DNA from: Nereocystis luetkeana
Lineage: Eukaryota; Sar; Phaeophyceae; Laminariales; Laminariaceae
Direction of reading: 5' to 3'
Length of the DNA stretch: 64,000 nucleotides
NCBI GenBank assembly: GCA_031213475.1
Contig: JARUPZ010000020.1
Location: forward strand, 8,855,562-8,919,561
Shown: one piece after another, positions 53,156 to 63,978 of the stretch
How positions within the stretch are numbered: the first letter of the stretch is position 1
Layout: each line of letters begins with the position of its first letter
The notes under the pieces: generated by a model
Databases searched by the model: none
What the model was told of the DNA's origin: nothing
What the model saw: the letters and a program-made list of their open reading frames with translations, nothing else
Made by a program: the position numbers and the translations under genes

Positions 53156-53195
53156 GCGGCGGCGGCGGCGGCGGCGACGGCGGCGGCGGCAGAGG
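53104..53195 (+). repeat. CTG then CGG triplet tract
   Basis: About 15 CTG units then about 10 CGG units, 70 to 160 bp upstream of the minus-strand start at 53035. Confidence 0.9.
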
Positions 53196-53199
53196 CGAA

Positions 53200-54540
53200 T
53201 GGTTCTAGCGCAGTCAAGCTTTAACGCCTAGCAAAAGTTCCCCGAATTCACGAGAGACAGGCAGAGGGTGGGAGAGGAAGGGGAGGACGGCGCGAAAGGC
53301 GTTGCGATCATTGAGCCTGTGTGATGGGGTAGGGGCTGTGAGTTGTATATATTTTATTTCACGACGTTCACACGCGCATCTCGGTCCCACAGCGTCCCCA
53401 GCGACGAACCCGCCCATAAAAAGGAGCCAGATACGTGTAGCCGCCAGCCAGCCCCCATCTCCTTCGAAAATGAATAGGAGAACTAATGTATCTACGCCCC
53501 TGCTTCTGCATGCTTATCATCGATTCTGCGTGAAGTGCACACGGTCATCGCACAGCAATACGTTTTCAGTATTTCTGTAGTGAAGTGGAGTGGAGGAAAG
53601 AGGTAAGCGTGTGTTTGGAAGTTGAGTTGGGGGAGGAGGAGTCGGTTGCGTGGAAGAGACCAATGATGCACGGTCATCGCATGGTTACAGGTTACAGAGT
53701 ACCGCTCTTGACCGAAGTATAGGGACCGTTCGGATAATAAGTTAGTATACAAAAGGCGCTTACTTTGAGGGACAGAGTGGCATGTACCAGGTATAAACGT
53801 ATGCTTCGAAGTATAATTCGCGCGTACGATGTGTGTACGCCTGGTAGGTTCTGGCATCATATGCGCGTACACACATAACGTGGGAGCAAAGAGGATTCCG
53901 TGCCCGCAGTTTTCTGATTGGTCAATTTTTAATCCCGTATGTTTTGATTGGTAGAAAATCCTTGGTCGACACATTTGCCGTCACCCGGAATCGTGACGCA
54001 GGGGGGAGGGGCTGCTGTGTCGTCCGATTTTTCAGGACCGTGGTGCCCCTCTCTCTCTGTGTTGCCCACCGAGTAGGTAGTGGAACGGTGTTGGATCCAC
54101 CGGCGTGTTGGATCCACCGGCCGGTTGAAGAATAGGGATATCCTATAAAAAGTACGACGCGCACGACAGTAATAAGGGGGGGGGGGGACATAGTATTCGG
54201 AACCAAAAAAATGGTGTGGAAGTACAGGGGGGGATACCTGCAGCCTGCGGCTCTCGGGTCTATCATCGGTCCTGATTAATAGGGGCCCCCGTTATATTTA
54301 TAGTAATAAATAGGTCTAATGGGGTTGGGAGTTATGCGAGATTGTTCCACCAAGGTCGATGCTTCGTTGGAGAAATGCTCGGAGAGGGGGGCTCAGTCGT
54401 TGTTTGACGGTTGAGACGCTCTGGGGCATGTTGGTGATAGGAGGCTTGTTGTGCGTCAAGTCGGTTTAGGGTGTCGTATACCTCGTACTCCTGAACTTTT
54501 TTTTTTGTAGCGGTCTTCGCTTTTTTGTTTGTTCGCCATT
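53200..54540. other. Gene-free stretch
   Basis: No supported gene or named repeat apart from one TACCAGGTA (53785) and a partial A-like segment near 54265-54330. Confidence 0.45.
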
Positions 54541-54544
54541 TTTT

Positions 54545-54835
54545 CGCGATTGTGTTAAGATCACACGGACAGTGGGACACTTTGTATCCCTGGACAGGTC
54601 TGCCTATTAAGCCGGTACTCATTGGTACTCACCATGTGTTGCTTGCTTAGAGATAGAAGAGCAGCTTTATTCCTTTCGTGCGCGACGGAGACTGAGACCA
54701 CGCTCGTGCCTCTCTGGAAAACCCCTGGTTTTCCACCTAAGATACGCCTTTCAAGTACTACAAATACGATCCCAGTGCCTAAACCCAGGTAATTACCAGG
54801 CTTTCAACCTCATGCGAAGCAGTATCATAACACTA
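54545..54835 (+). repeat. Family H repeat
   Basis: About 285 bp shared with 55207-55490: TAAGATCACACGGACAGTGG, TATTAAGCCGGTACTCATTG, AAAACCCCTGGTTTTCCACC and CAAGTACTACAAATACGATC. Contains the palindrome GGAAAACCCCTGGTTTTCC. Confidence 0.8.
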
Positions 54836-55206
54836 GCCCACTCTGATGAGCCGTATATATGTGCAGAATTATGGGAAATTCATGGAAACCCCGATTCCAC
54901 GAGCTAGAACATGAGTCGAAGATGCGGCTCCTCAAGACCCACTCCGACACCTCTGAACGGCAAGGCAACAAAGCCGGCAAAGTACATAAAAAAAAATTAA
55001 AGGAAGGCTTAGCCTTAAGGGGCAGGAAGAAATCGTCAACGAAAAATCATCGCCATGTCACCCGCGACCGGGGGGGGGGCGAGGAAGATGCATGGAAAAG
55101 TGAAAAGTGGATATAAAAAAACGAGAAGGAAAAATAAACCCAGAAGATGTCAAGAAACACCGAAAATCCAGCCAAAAAGGCAAAAAGTCCTAAGTCGACG
55201 ACGCCA

Positions 55207-55490
55207 CTTGTTAAGATCATGGACAGCGGGACACTTTGTATCCCTGGGCAGATCTGCCTATTAAGCCGGTACTCATTGGTACTCACGTTGATGTTCGCTT
55301 AGAGATAGAAGAGCCACTTCATTCCTTTCGTGCACGACGGAGACTGGGACCACGCTCGTGCCTCTCTGGAAAACCCCTGGTTTTCCACCTAAGATACGCC
55401 TTCCAAGTACTACACATACGATCCCAGTGCCAGAACCCAGGTATGTACCGGGCTTTCAACCTCATACAAAGCAGTATCATAACACAGCCT
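55207..55490 (+). repeat. Family H repeat
   Basis: Second copy, about 90 percent alike by eye. Confidence 0.8.
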
Positions 55491-55859
55491 ACAACTCGGG
55501 AAACGTGCCCTGCGAATGAGTGGCCCGATTGCCCAGACCAGCCCCGACACTGAGCGGGGGGGGAGGCAGGACAAAAATACGCGAGAACCATCCCCAACCA
55601 AGCCCAAGAACAAAAAACAAACAAACAAACAAACCGACAACTCTGGAACACACCTGCCAGAAAAAAACCGACCCGAAAACTCGGAAAACGTCAACAAGTA
55701 GAAAAACCACCGCCCAGAGTCCAGGAAAACGTCAAGAAAGAAATATCGAGTGCAGCCGAGAAGCGACGCACGCTGTAGTACATTGTTGGGCGGCAAACTT
55801 AAAGTAGTAATGATGGAGGTTAAGCAGAAAGTAGGTGCAGAAAAAAAAGGGAGTAAGAC

Positions 55860-56185
55860 TTCGTGCTTGGGTATACTTTTGGTTTTGGGTTTCCCTTGGT
55901 TTTGTTGTAGCTAGGAGTGTTTATGAATGATCAATGCTGAAGCTCACATGCTGCACATTGTCGGATGGCGAACGCAACAATGATATAATGATAATGATAA
56001 TACTAAGAGATTAGAAAAAAAACAATAGTAATAACAATGATAATATTATACTGATAACAAAAACAATAACAATAACTTGGTGCGTGGGTTTCCTTTTGTT
56101 TCGGAGGTTTTCTTCGTTCGGGAAAGTTATGAGTGATCAATGTTGAAGATCATGCTGCACATTGTCGGATAGTAAGAGAAATAAT
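55860..56185 (+). repeat. Two family I copies with AT-rich spacer
   Basis: GATCAATGCTGAAGCTCACA and GATCAATGTTGAAGATCATG, each followed by GCTGCACATTGTCGGATRG and AATAA-type simple sequence. No gene is visible. Confidence 0.7.
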
Positions 56186-56588
56186 AACAATAACAACAAC
56201 AGCAATGACGCAACGACACTCGCGGTATTTTTTTTGTTTAGGTTTTTTGCTCTCCGACGCTGCATCGCACATGTTCCAGTCCGACATAAACATCGACTAT
56301 CCTCTATTAATAGCAGCACAGTGGGTCGTCGTCTCTCTTCAACCAGTCTGAGCCAAACGATACCCCACTTTCCCTTCTTGAAGGCTCCTCCGTAAACCTC
56401 TCCCTCCGTACCTCGGCAAACCCTTGTTTACCCTATACTCCTCGTCACGTAGCGTTCCACTCCCACGTACATTGTCAGCAGCTGTCCGTCCTACCGGTTT
56501 AGAGTGGGCCTCGGAGGCGGTAATATTCAATTAACACGAACTCATGTAATAATAATATCGTCTTTCCCTCGGGTGTACATGCTTGTCT

Positions 56589-56697
56589 TATTACGGGGGA
56601 CCATAGTTAACAGGACCTGTGGTATACATAAAAACCTATATATTTAACCATTTCTACTAACAATGTTTGGTCCTGTTAACTATGGACCCCGTAATAG
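56589..56697. mobile_element. Family A MITE
   Basis: GTTAACAGGACC subtype with both termini. Confidence 0.85.
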
Positions 56698-56940
56698 TTC
56701 TTTTATCGTATCCTCGAGAGAAACAACTGACACGGTTATAAACCAGCCATTCAGATGGACAGCGGGCTTTTGGTAGATGCTTCTCCGGGGGTTGCTTAAG
56801 GAGGGGAGTGGTCGTTTTTTGGTGGATGAGATGGAGGGGCGTTGGCGGTAGCATTCTTCCATGTTCGTCACATCAGTTTTGATTTGTCGTTGGATACTGC
56901 CGCGCTTTTGTTCTGAAGAGTTCCTCACTTTCTGTTATTA

Positions 56941-57051
56941 ATATTACGGGGGACCATAGTTAACAGGACCTATGGTACACATAAAAACCTATATGTTTAA
57001 CCATTTTTACTCACAATATTTGGTCCTGTTAACTACGCCCCCCCGTAATAG
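56941..57051. mobile_element. Family A MITE
   Basis: Near copy of the element at 56589. A TATTAATA site lies at its left border. Confidence 0.85.
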
Positions 57052-57170
57052 TCGTTTATTCGAACAACACTACACATTATTGTCGGATGGCAAGCATAAT
57101 AACAATAGTTGATAAATAATAATAGTTGATAAATACCTGGTAACAATAAATAGTTGACACCACCAGCACT

Positions 57171-57279
57171 ATTTACGGAGAACCGTAGCAATCAGAACCC
57201 ATCATATCCATAAAAACCTACAAATTCCGGTATTTCTACTAACCCTATCGGGTCCTGATTACTATGTCCCCCCGTAATG
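57171..57279. mobile_element. Family A MITE, diverged
   Basis: TTTACGGAGAACCGTAGCAA to ACTATGTCCCCCCGTAAT, of the ATCAGAACC subtype. Confidence 0.7.
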
Positions 57280-57639
57280 GGCATTACCAGGTATTCAAAA
57301 ACACTTAACACCACTATTAATAGGAACAACAGCGAGTTCACCCATCCAAACCCATATACATCACACTACTACTCTGTTCCAAAATAACACAAGGACGGGT
57401 GTGATTTAGTTTTAAACTACAAAGGTTCATTACATCGATGGGCACAGAGTGGCACTGGTACATAATACATAAAACGACGGCTGCAAGTAAGTCTGGTCTA
57501 TGCCCTGGGTGCCTGGTAAACAATCATGCGCGGGCACTGATATGGCGGGTACGGGCTGCAACGTCCAGTCCCCGACAGGCTACATCCCACCACCCGGACG
57601 GTCCTCGCGAGGTTCTCTCAGCTCCGCAATCGATTGCTG

Positions 57640-57768
57640 TTTGTTATGATACTGCTTTGTATGAGGTTGAAAGCCCGGTAATTACCTGGGTTCTGGCACT
57701 GGGATCGTATTTGTAGTACTTGGAAGGCGTATCTTAGGTGGAAAACCAGGGGTTTTCCATACTTGATA
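57640..57768 (-). repeat. Family H repeat, partial
   Basis: Reverse-oriented half: ATGATACTGCTTTGTATGAG to GTGGAAAACCAGGGGTTTTC. Confidence 0.75.
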
Positions 57769-57771
57769 TTA

Positions 57772-57942
57772 TAACCCTTTTAGTACCGCAGTCCCACTTC
57801 GGAGACGAAACTAGTTAGAATTCGAGTAGGTTGTCCCCGAATTGGGACTACGGTATCAATAGTTGGAGTAGTTTGCCCCTGAAGCGGGACTGCGGAAGTT
57901 TGAGCAGTTTGTCCCCAAAACGAGACTGCAGCCCTAAAAATA
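57772..57942. mobile_element. Family B MITE plus partial second copy
   Basis: CCCTTTTAGTACCGCAGTCC, a central GTTGTCCCCGAATTGGGAC, then a further right arm ending GACTGCAGCCCTAAAA. Confidence 0.65.
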
Positions 57943-58489
57943 AAGGTATCCCTCATTAATTATTAAGAAACGACTCGTAAACACCCCCCAGAAGAGAAGA
58001 GGAAAGCCGCAAGGCAAGGCTAAACAAATACCCTTGTCTGGTCTGGAATATAAAGACCATTTACCCAGTAATACCAAGACCAAGCGGTCCTTCTATTTAC
58101 GCCCAGAGTGGTAGTTATATCTGGTACGTACGTAAATGCTACCAGGTACAGGAGTAGTTTCGAGTTACACAGCAACAGCAGTGTTTTATGGGTGACAGTT
58201 GCACTGTAACTACTAGCTGCTGCTGATGTGGCTTATTCTTGAAAAATGAATTCCAGTAGGTTCCTGGTATCAGGTGCCTCGTATATATATTATACTCGTA
58301 TATATACCAGGTATACCTGGTATATCAGTTGTAATTTTTTCCGTCGAGCACGGACCAGTCAGTGCTGCAGCCTCGGCCCGGACGCGCCTTACGTTGTTCT
58401 GTTACAACTATTAGGATAGGAAGGCGGCAGTTCTGGGGCAACTAAAATGGAATCCATGCTATGATTTACCTGGTATGTACCTGGTACTG

Positions 58490-58578
58490 GTTTATTTATC
58501 TCATCTATTATCTTCGCCCTCCTTTCGTATCTCAGATCAACCATTGGATCACATAGCAGTAGGCGTTTACCCCCCACC
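58490..58578 (-). repeat. Family F repeat, partial
   Basis: Reverse-oriented diverged 3' part; retains TCATCTATTATCTTCGCCCT, the complement of the GGCGAAGATAAT end. Confidence 0.5.
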
Positions 58579-58596
58579 CCCCTCCCCCCCCGCCCA

Positions 58597-58875
58597 TCTA
58601 TGGTCATACGACTACGGCCGTGCATGAGATCGAGTTCAGCTCTCCTCTATCGACCCCCCCCCCCCGCCTCCCATGCTCCGCCTCGAAAAGGATGCGTGGT
58701 CCATGGCCAAATAAATGACCAAGGAAAGCAACTACTACGGAGGACCATAGTTAATAGGACCTATGGTCTACACAAAAACCTACCAGGTATATATTTACCT
58801 ATTTTTAATAGCAATATTTGGTCCTATTTGCTATGGTCCCCCGTATCAAATGTGTGCACCCCCTCCCCCCCCTTA
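58597..58875 (+). mobile_element. D fragment followed by E retroposon split by a MITE
   Basis: D tail ATGGTCATACGACTACGGCC to TCGACCCCC (58597-58665), then E from TGCTCCGCCTCGAAAAGGAT, interrupted by the family A MITE at 58733-58846. Confidence 0.7.
58733..58846. mobile_element. Family A MITE with CCAGGTA micro-insertion, nested in an E retroposon
   Basis: It splits an E element between AAAGCAACTA and TCAAATGTGTGCACCCCC, and itself contains AAAAACCTACCAGGTATA. Confidence 0.85.
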
Positions 58876-58999
58876 TCCTAGGAGATAGATGGTGGCCACA
58901 GCCGGCCAAACAGGAAGGGGATAATATTTAGCAAACAATGTAATATATTGGAAACAATATCATGAACGCCCTTTGTTGGTGGTGTCTCTTTTAGGAAAA

Positions 59000-59085
59000 G
59001 GAACGGTACTCCGTCTCGAAAGGGATGCGTGATCATTGGTCAAATGGCTAAGGCGAGCAACTAATAGGTACGCCCCCCCCCCGCC
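59000..59085 (+). mobile_element. E retroposon
   Basis: GGTACTCCGTCTCGAAAGGG, GTGATCATTGGTCAAATGGC, GGTACGCCCCCCCC. Confidence 0.7.
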
Positions 59086-59320
59086 CTATCTACTACGCAC
59101 GGTACCACTTCATTTATGTCGCGTGAAGGGAGAGTTCAGCATTAGTTTCTTCCCTCGACGGCTCGCGTCTAATCGTGCATACACGCGCTGCTGTATGGGC
59201 GCGATCTGCTGCCTCTGATGTGTATGCCTGTGCATAAGGGACGTTTCTCTTGATATTAACATGAAAACGAGACCTTTGTCTAGCGACAGAGCGAGGTAAA
59301 ATTTCCAGTAATGAGGCATT

Positions 59321-59574
59321 CTGCGATAGAGGTTCACCCTTATTTTTCCGAGGCTCCTCACATAAATAAGGAGCCCCATACCTCGCCCGAAAACTGGCTT
59401 CACTCAGCAAAAATCAAATTGCATCCCGATAAACAGTCCCATACCTGGTATGCCCCAAGTATACAAAAACGTCAGTTTTCGAAACAAGCTTGGCATTCCG
59501 ACGATTTTGGGCTAAGGAGCGCTGTCATCCGGAAAACATTTTAGCGAAAAGGTGCTACCTCTATCGTAGAACGT
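59321..59574. mobile_element. Family G MITE with TACCTGGTA site
   Basis: TTCTGCGATAGAGGTTCACC to CTACCTCTATCGTAGAACG. It carries CCCATACCTGGTATGCCCC where the other copies read CCCATGGCCC. Confidence 0.85.
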
Positions 59575-59683
59575 GTATACTACACTTGTTAATGTTCGCG
59601 CAAGAAAAATTCCCTCGGCGGGAATGCGAACTCGCGCAATCGACCTTCTGAGCAGTCACGAGATTAAGTCACACCTTTTGACC

Positions 59684-59795
59684 GGGGGAATACAGCAATA
59701 ATCAGAACCAAATTTGCTGTGTAAACATAGGGGGAAATATGGGTTTCGGGTCCATCCTGGGTCCTGATAACAACGTTACCCCCCCCCCCCCGTGT
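59684..59795. mobile_element. Family A-like MITE, degenerate
   Basis: GGGGGAATACAGCAATAATC to GGTCCTGATAAC and a C run; similar length and layout but poor termini. Confidence 0.35.
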
Positions 59796-60553
59796 TAGCC
59801 CACCGAGGGCACCGGGGGCATACGCCTGGTATGTGCCCAAGTATAGGAAAACGTTTTATTTAATATTAATGTGTAAATAGTCATTATATTTCCGGACAGA
59901 GTGGTATATGTTAAATATTCACATTATTATGCGGATTATTAAAATAGTATATATAGTACTAACAGTTTGGTTCGAACTTTTGGGCTCCGGTGGCTGGTGA
60001 GAATTAAAGAGCTTCTGCCGCGCAAGTAATTTCTACGTGCAAATAGCGGCGTAATACCAGGGGCTTCCGAAACGAGACTGTCAGCATGAATAAAAAAAGC
60101 TCGAGACCGTCAGCACTTGGAAGCGTTCGATCGAGAGAGTAACGCCCCGCATCGTGAACAAAAATAAAAAATCCTTTCTTTTCTCCGGGTTTCTTCTATA
60201 TATATATATATTGGTGACTCGTGAGATACGTAGACGTTGACCGATGTTATATGGGCCCGAGCAACCGCCAGTTCAGGCGTGTGTTGTTCTAGATCACCCG
60301 CTCGCTGCGGGCAGTCCCAGCGCAATGAGGCTCGCACAGCCGCAGCACAACGAGCAGCACGCCAACATCCTCACACCACACAGCGCACGCCGGCGACGTA
60401 CATCACCACATCGCCGCGATAGCACGGGATAAGAGGCAAGAAGAGCACACAGAAAGAAAGAAAGCAGACACAGCCACTCTGTCTCTCTCTCTCTCTCTGC
60501 CGAGAAGAAGAAAAAGAAGCAGAAGAAAAAAAAAAGGCACTAACAATAACAAG
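59796..60553. promoter_or_regulatory. Upstream region of HSP70 copy 3
   Basis: AT-rich; contains a TATA-type run (60198-60211) about 345 bp before the start codon and a TC tract. I see no clear GAAnnTTC heat shock element, unlike the divergent pair. Confidence 0.4.
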
Positions 60554-60976
60554 ATGGCTGCTGTCGAGGGAGAGAGCATCGGGATCGACCTGGGCACGAC
60601 GTACTCGTGCGTGGGCGTCTGGCAGAATGACCGCGTGGAGATCATCGCGAACGACCAGGGCAACCGCACCACCCCCTCGTACGTCGCCTTTACCGAGACC
60701 GAGCGCCTCATCGGCGACGCGGCCAAGAACCAGGTGGCAATGAACGCCACAAACACCGTCTTCGACGCCAAGCGCCTGATCGGTCGCCGGTTCAGCGACC
60801 CGGCCGTGTCCGCCGACAGGAAGCACTGGCCCTTCAGCGTGGTCGAGGGAGTGGGGGGCAAGCCCGCCATCGAGGTGGAGTTTAAGGGGGAGAGGAAGCA
60901 GTTCGCCCCCGAGGAGGTCTCGTCCATGGTGCTCGTGAAGATGAAGGAGACCGCACAGGCTTACCTGGGCAAGGAG
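60554..60976 (+). CDS. HSP70: HSP70 copy 3, first exon only
   Basis: A full-length first exon of 141 codons, [18 protein letters not shown] to AYLGKE, with an intact ATP-binding signature and donor GTACGT at the same position as the other two copies. The 3,024 bp that follow contain no sequence matching exon 2 (which begins [13 protein letters not shown]). Either intron 1 is longer than 3 kb (0.99 and 1.7 kb in the other copies) or the gene is truncated. The 5' region has a TC repeat (about 60478-60500) and a purine-rich stretch. The start context is AAGATGG. It points the same way as copy 2, 13.9 kb away. Confidence 0.85.
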
Positions 60977-61204
60977 GTACGTAAATATATATATATACCA
61001 TACTTCGAAATATTTATGTATATGTGCTTTCTATTTGATGTTTGACGTATACTAATGTAGTATATATATACCAGGTACCAGGTATATATATATATTTATA
61101 TATACACATATATTTATATATGGCCGGCGACGGATTCACCGTACAGAATGGGCCCTCATCTACAAGAAACACCCACTGTTACTATGAAGAAGCCTGTATC
61201 CCAT

Positions 61205-61298
61205 CCCTTTTAGTACCGCAGTCCTCTTTTGGGGGAAAACCATTCCAATTCCAAGTGTTTTGTCCCCAAAACGGGACTGTGGCCCTAAAAGGGTTAAA
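61205..61298. mobile_element. Family B MITE in HSP70 copy 3 intron 1
   Basis: CCCTTTTAGTACCGCAGTCC to GTGGCCCTAAAAGGGTTAA. Confidence 0.75.
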
Positions 61299-61826
61299 CA
61301 CCTTGTTGGGATCTCATCATCCTCGAACAGCCTCGGGCCGTATAGGCTGTTGCAATAGAGGGTTTGGTGTGGCGGTCGCCGCCGATCGCGAATTCAAGTG
61401 TCTGAGGTAACGCCCCCGGCGACGTGAGCCTATGTTTCTCGTTCTTGTTGCTGTAGGTTATTCTCTCGTCCGTGGGTCTATGCTGCGGTATACAGCAGTG
61501 GGCGCCCGATCTCAAGAAACGTCAATTTGGTGTCCAGGCTCAAATGTCTCCTTTTTTTCCGAGATTGATCCAACTCTACTGCCTGTGGAGGAATCAGAGT
61601 TGGTCTTACTGTTGAGCCGCGTTTCTTACGGAACCCGATTTTCTTATTGTTCGTCCCGATTTTCTTATTGTTCCGGTGTTTCTAAAAAAAAACAAGGTCT
61701 CTTAACTGCGGGCGCCCACTGTATACATGTGGTTGGGTTTGACTACTGGTGCGGTGTCGAGCACTTGGGCCAAAGTGTTGGTTTCTAGAGCCCAACAACT
61801 CGATGCTCAAATTGATCCTTTTTTTT

Positions 61827-61955
61827 TACGGGGGACCATACTACGGAGGGCCATAGTAAATAGGACCAAATAGTGTTAGTAAAAATGGTGAAATACATAC
61901 CAGGTAGGTTTTTGTGTGTACCGTAGGTCCTATTCACTATGGTCCCCCGTAATAG
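61827..61955. mobile_element. Family A MITE with CCAGGTA micro-insertion
   Basis: A truncated left end (ACGGGGGACCATA) is followed at once by a second left end and a full element. Contains AAATACATACCAGGTAGG. Confidence 0.85.
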
Positions 61956-62046
61956 TAAATAGGACCAAATATTGTTAGTAAAAATGGCGAAATACATAGG
62001 TTTTTGTGTGTACCGTAGGTCCTATTTACTATGGCCCCCCGTAATA
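61945..62046. mobile_element. Family A MITE, empty-site control
   Basis: The next copy, sharing its border with the previous one, reads AAATACATAGGTTTTTG with no insertion. Confidence 0.85.
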
Positions 62047-62049
62047 CGG

Positions 62050-62136
62050 CCAACTGCAGTCAGTCCCGTTTCGGGCACAAACCACTCAAATTTTATGTAG
62101 TTTGTCCCCAAAACAGGGCTGCAGTCCTAAAATGGT
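62050..62136. mobile_element. Family B MITE
   Basis: Adjacent to two A elements; right arm TTTGTCCCCAAAACAGGGCT. Confidence 0.7.
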
Positions 62137-62210
62137 TTTAGAGTATATTATTAACGTATAGGCTACGGTATACATACAATGCGTTTGTTTTGTTTTTGCC
62201 GGTGCAAGGG

Positions 62211-62322
62211 ATATTGCGGTGGACCGTAGTAAATAGGACCTACGGTACACACAAAAACATGTATGTTCACCTATTTTTACTCACAAGATTTGGTCCTATT
62301 TACTATGGCCCCCCGTATTATT
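62211..62322. mobile_element. Family A MITE
   Basis: TTGCGGTGGACCGTAGTAAA to ATGGCCCCCCGTATTAT. Confidence 0.8.
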
Positions 62323-62420
62323 AATATAACTTCGTGCCAGGCACGTACCAGGTATGTATGCATGCATGTATGTATGCATTTACGTATGCATGTTACTGCC
62401 GCCCTATTAGGCATACCATC

Positions 62421-62529
62421 TGTGACGGGGGAACATAGTAAATAGGGCCAAATATTGTTGGTGAAAATAGGTAAATATGTAGTTTTTTGTGTGTATCACA
62501 GGTCCTATTTACTATGGTGTCACGTGATA
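62421..62529. mobile_element. Family A MITE, diverged ends
   Basis: GTGACGGGGGAACATAGTAA to TTTACTATGGTGTCACGTGA. Confidence 0.75.
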
Positions 62530-63035
62530 CCTGACCGGCTTGAGCGGGCGTGTCGTTTGTACTCTCCCCAGCCCCAGGCACCACCTGCTGCTTGTTCGGC
62601 TGTGCACGCTGCTACTTTCTGTTGTGCGCACCATCGAATAAGTCGGCGAGGGCGATCATGCCGCTTTGTTTACTTGAAGCATTCTCACAAATAATAGCAA
62701 CAACAACAAATACTTTCTACTACCTGTTCGGTTTGTTGTGCTGTCTATTAGAAAACTTGGGTGCGTGCGTCAACTGTGAGATGCTTTTGCCTTCACACTT
62801 CCCACCCACATGAGAGAAACACACACAAAATAAGCAGCCCCGACATATACGGTCGGTGCCGCCGTACGGTATCCACATCGATATCAGCGTTGAATACCGC
62901 ATCGAAACTTCTTCTACTATACCGGCGTATCGCATCTATCGAACGCGGTTTCCCGTCCATCCCCTGGCATGGCATCCCCCGTGTTCTCTCTGTTGACGCT
63001 GAACGGTACCTTCGACGTATCATATATTATTATTG
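62530..63035. other. Gene-free stretch
   Basis: No gene or named repeat recognised; short open frames only. Confidence 0.4.
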
Positions 63036-63385
63036 GGCTTGCCATCCGACAATATGCAGCATGAGCTTCAACATTGACCAATCAAAGCATTCCCGAAAGA
63101 AGAAATCCCCGGTTACAAAGGAAACCCTCGCACAAGATAATATTGACAAATACATAGTACCGATTCGTTTTCGGTCGAACGGTATTGTGTCGAACTCGAT
63201 TCCAACACTAATCGGTATCGTGGCTATCGACTTATCATATAATGGCATACTACAATCAATTATTATATCATGCTTGCCGTCCGACAGCGTGCAGCATGAG
63301 CTCCAACGTTGATCAATCAAAACCTTCCTGAAATAATAAATTGATACGATCCGAAAAACGGCCTTGCAACCAAAAACGTGTTTCA
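63036..63385 (-). repeat. Two family I copies, reverse orientation
   Basis: CATCCGACAATATGCAGCAT and CGTCCGACAGCGTGCAGCAT, each followed by AGCTYCAACRTTGAYCAATC. The interval between them holds CGGTATCG-type sequence. Confidence 0.7.
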
Positions 63386-63407
63386 CGCGGCACACCACAA
63401 AATAATA

Positions 63408-63529
63408 TTAGGGGGGACCATATTCAATAGGACCTACGGCACACAAAAAACCCTACCTGGTATCTATTTCGCTATTTAGCTATCTTTGGTAACAAGATTT
63501 GGCCCTATTTACTATGGCCCCCCACAATG
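63408..63529. mobile_element. Family A MITE with CCTGGTA micro-insertion
   Basis: Contains CCCTACCTGGTATCTATTT where the family has CCTGTATATTT. Termini AGGGGGGACCATATTCAA and ATGGCCCCCCACAATG. Confidence 0.8.
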
Positions 63530-63978
63530 ACAAAGACGGGCTGTTCCGCCTCAATACGTAGAAACCCGGAAAAACTATCGCGCGCAATGCTTATACTTTC
63601 TGACCGCGGGTTTATATCCTGGCCCCTCACCCGCTATTGCTGCTGTACACCAAAAAACGCTGAGTCGATTGCATTGAAAAATGAACCTGTGCGCGCCTTT
63701 TGAGAACCCCCTCCTGTTTCGCACATCTTACAGCTTTTGCGATGACATTGTTCATGCTGGAGTCGTGCTACAGTAGCAAAAAAGGGCGGCGGCGGCGGGG
63801 GGGGGGGGGGGGGGGGGGTATGAGGTTGTTACTTTGATTCGGCTCCCCATAAGAGGTTACCTCACCCCACCAAGCCCGATATTTTTGCAATTATCCTTTT
63901 TGGGACTTTGATTAACTTGGTTAGAGTATAGCGACCTAAAACACGACGACAAGGGCACTCTTATCAAGCGTCTAGAGT

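Noticed and set aside
54265-54330. Partial family A MITE
   Set aside because: Only GGGGCCCCCGTTAT and a weak AAATAGG remain; too little to call.
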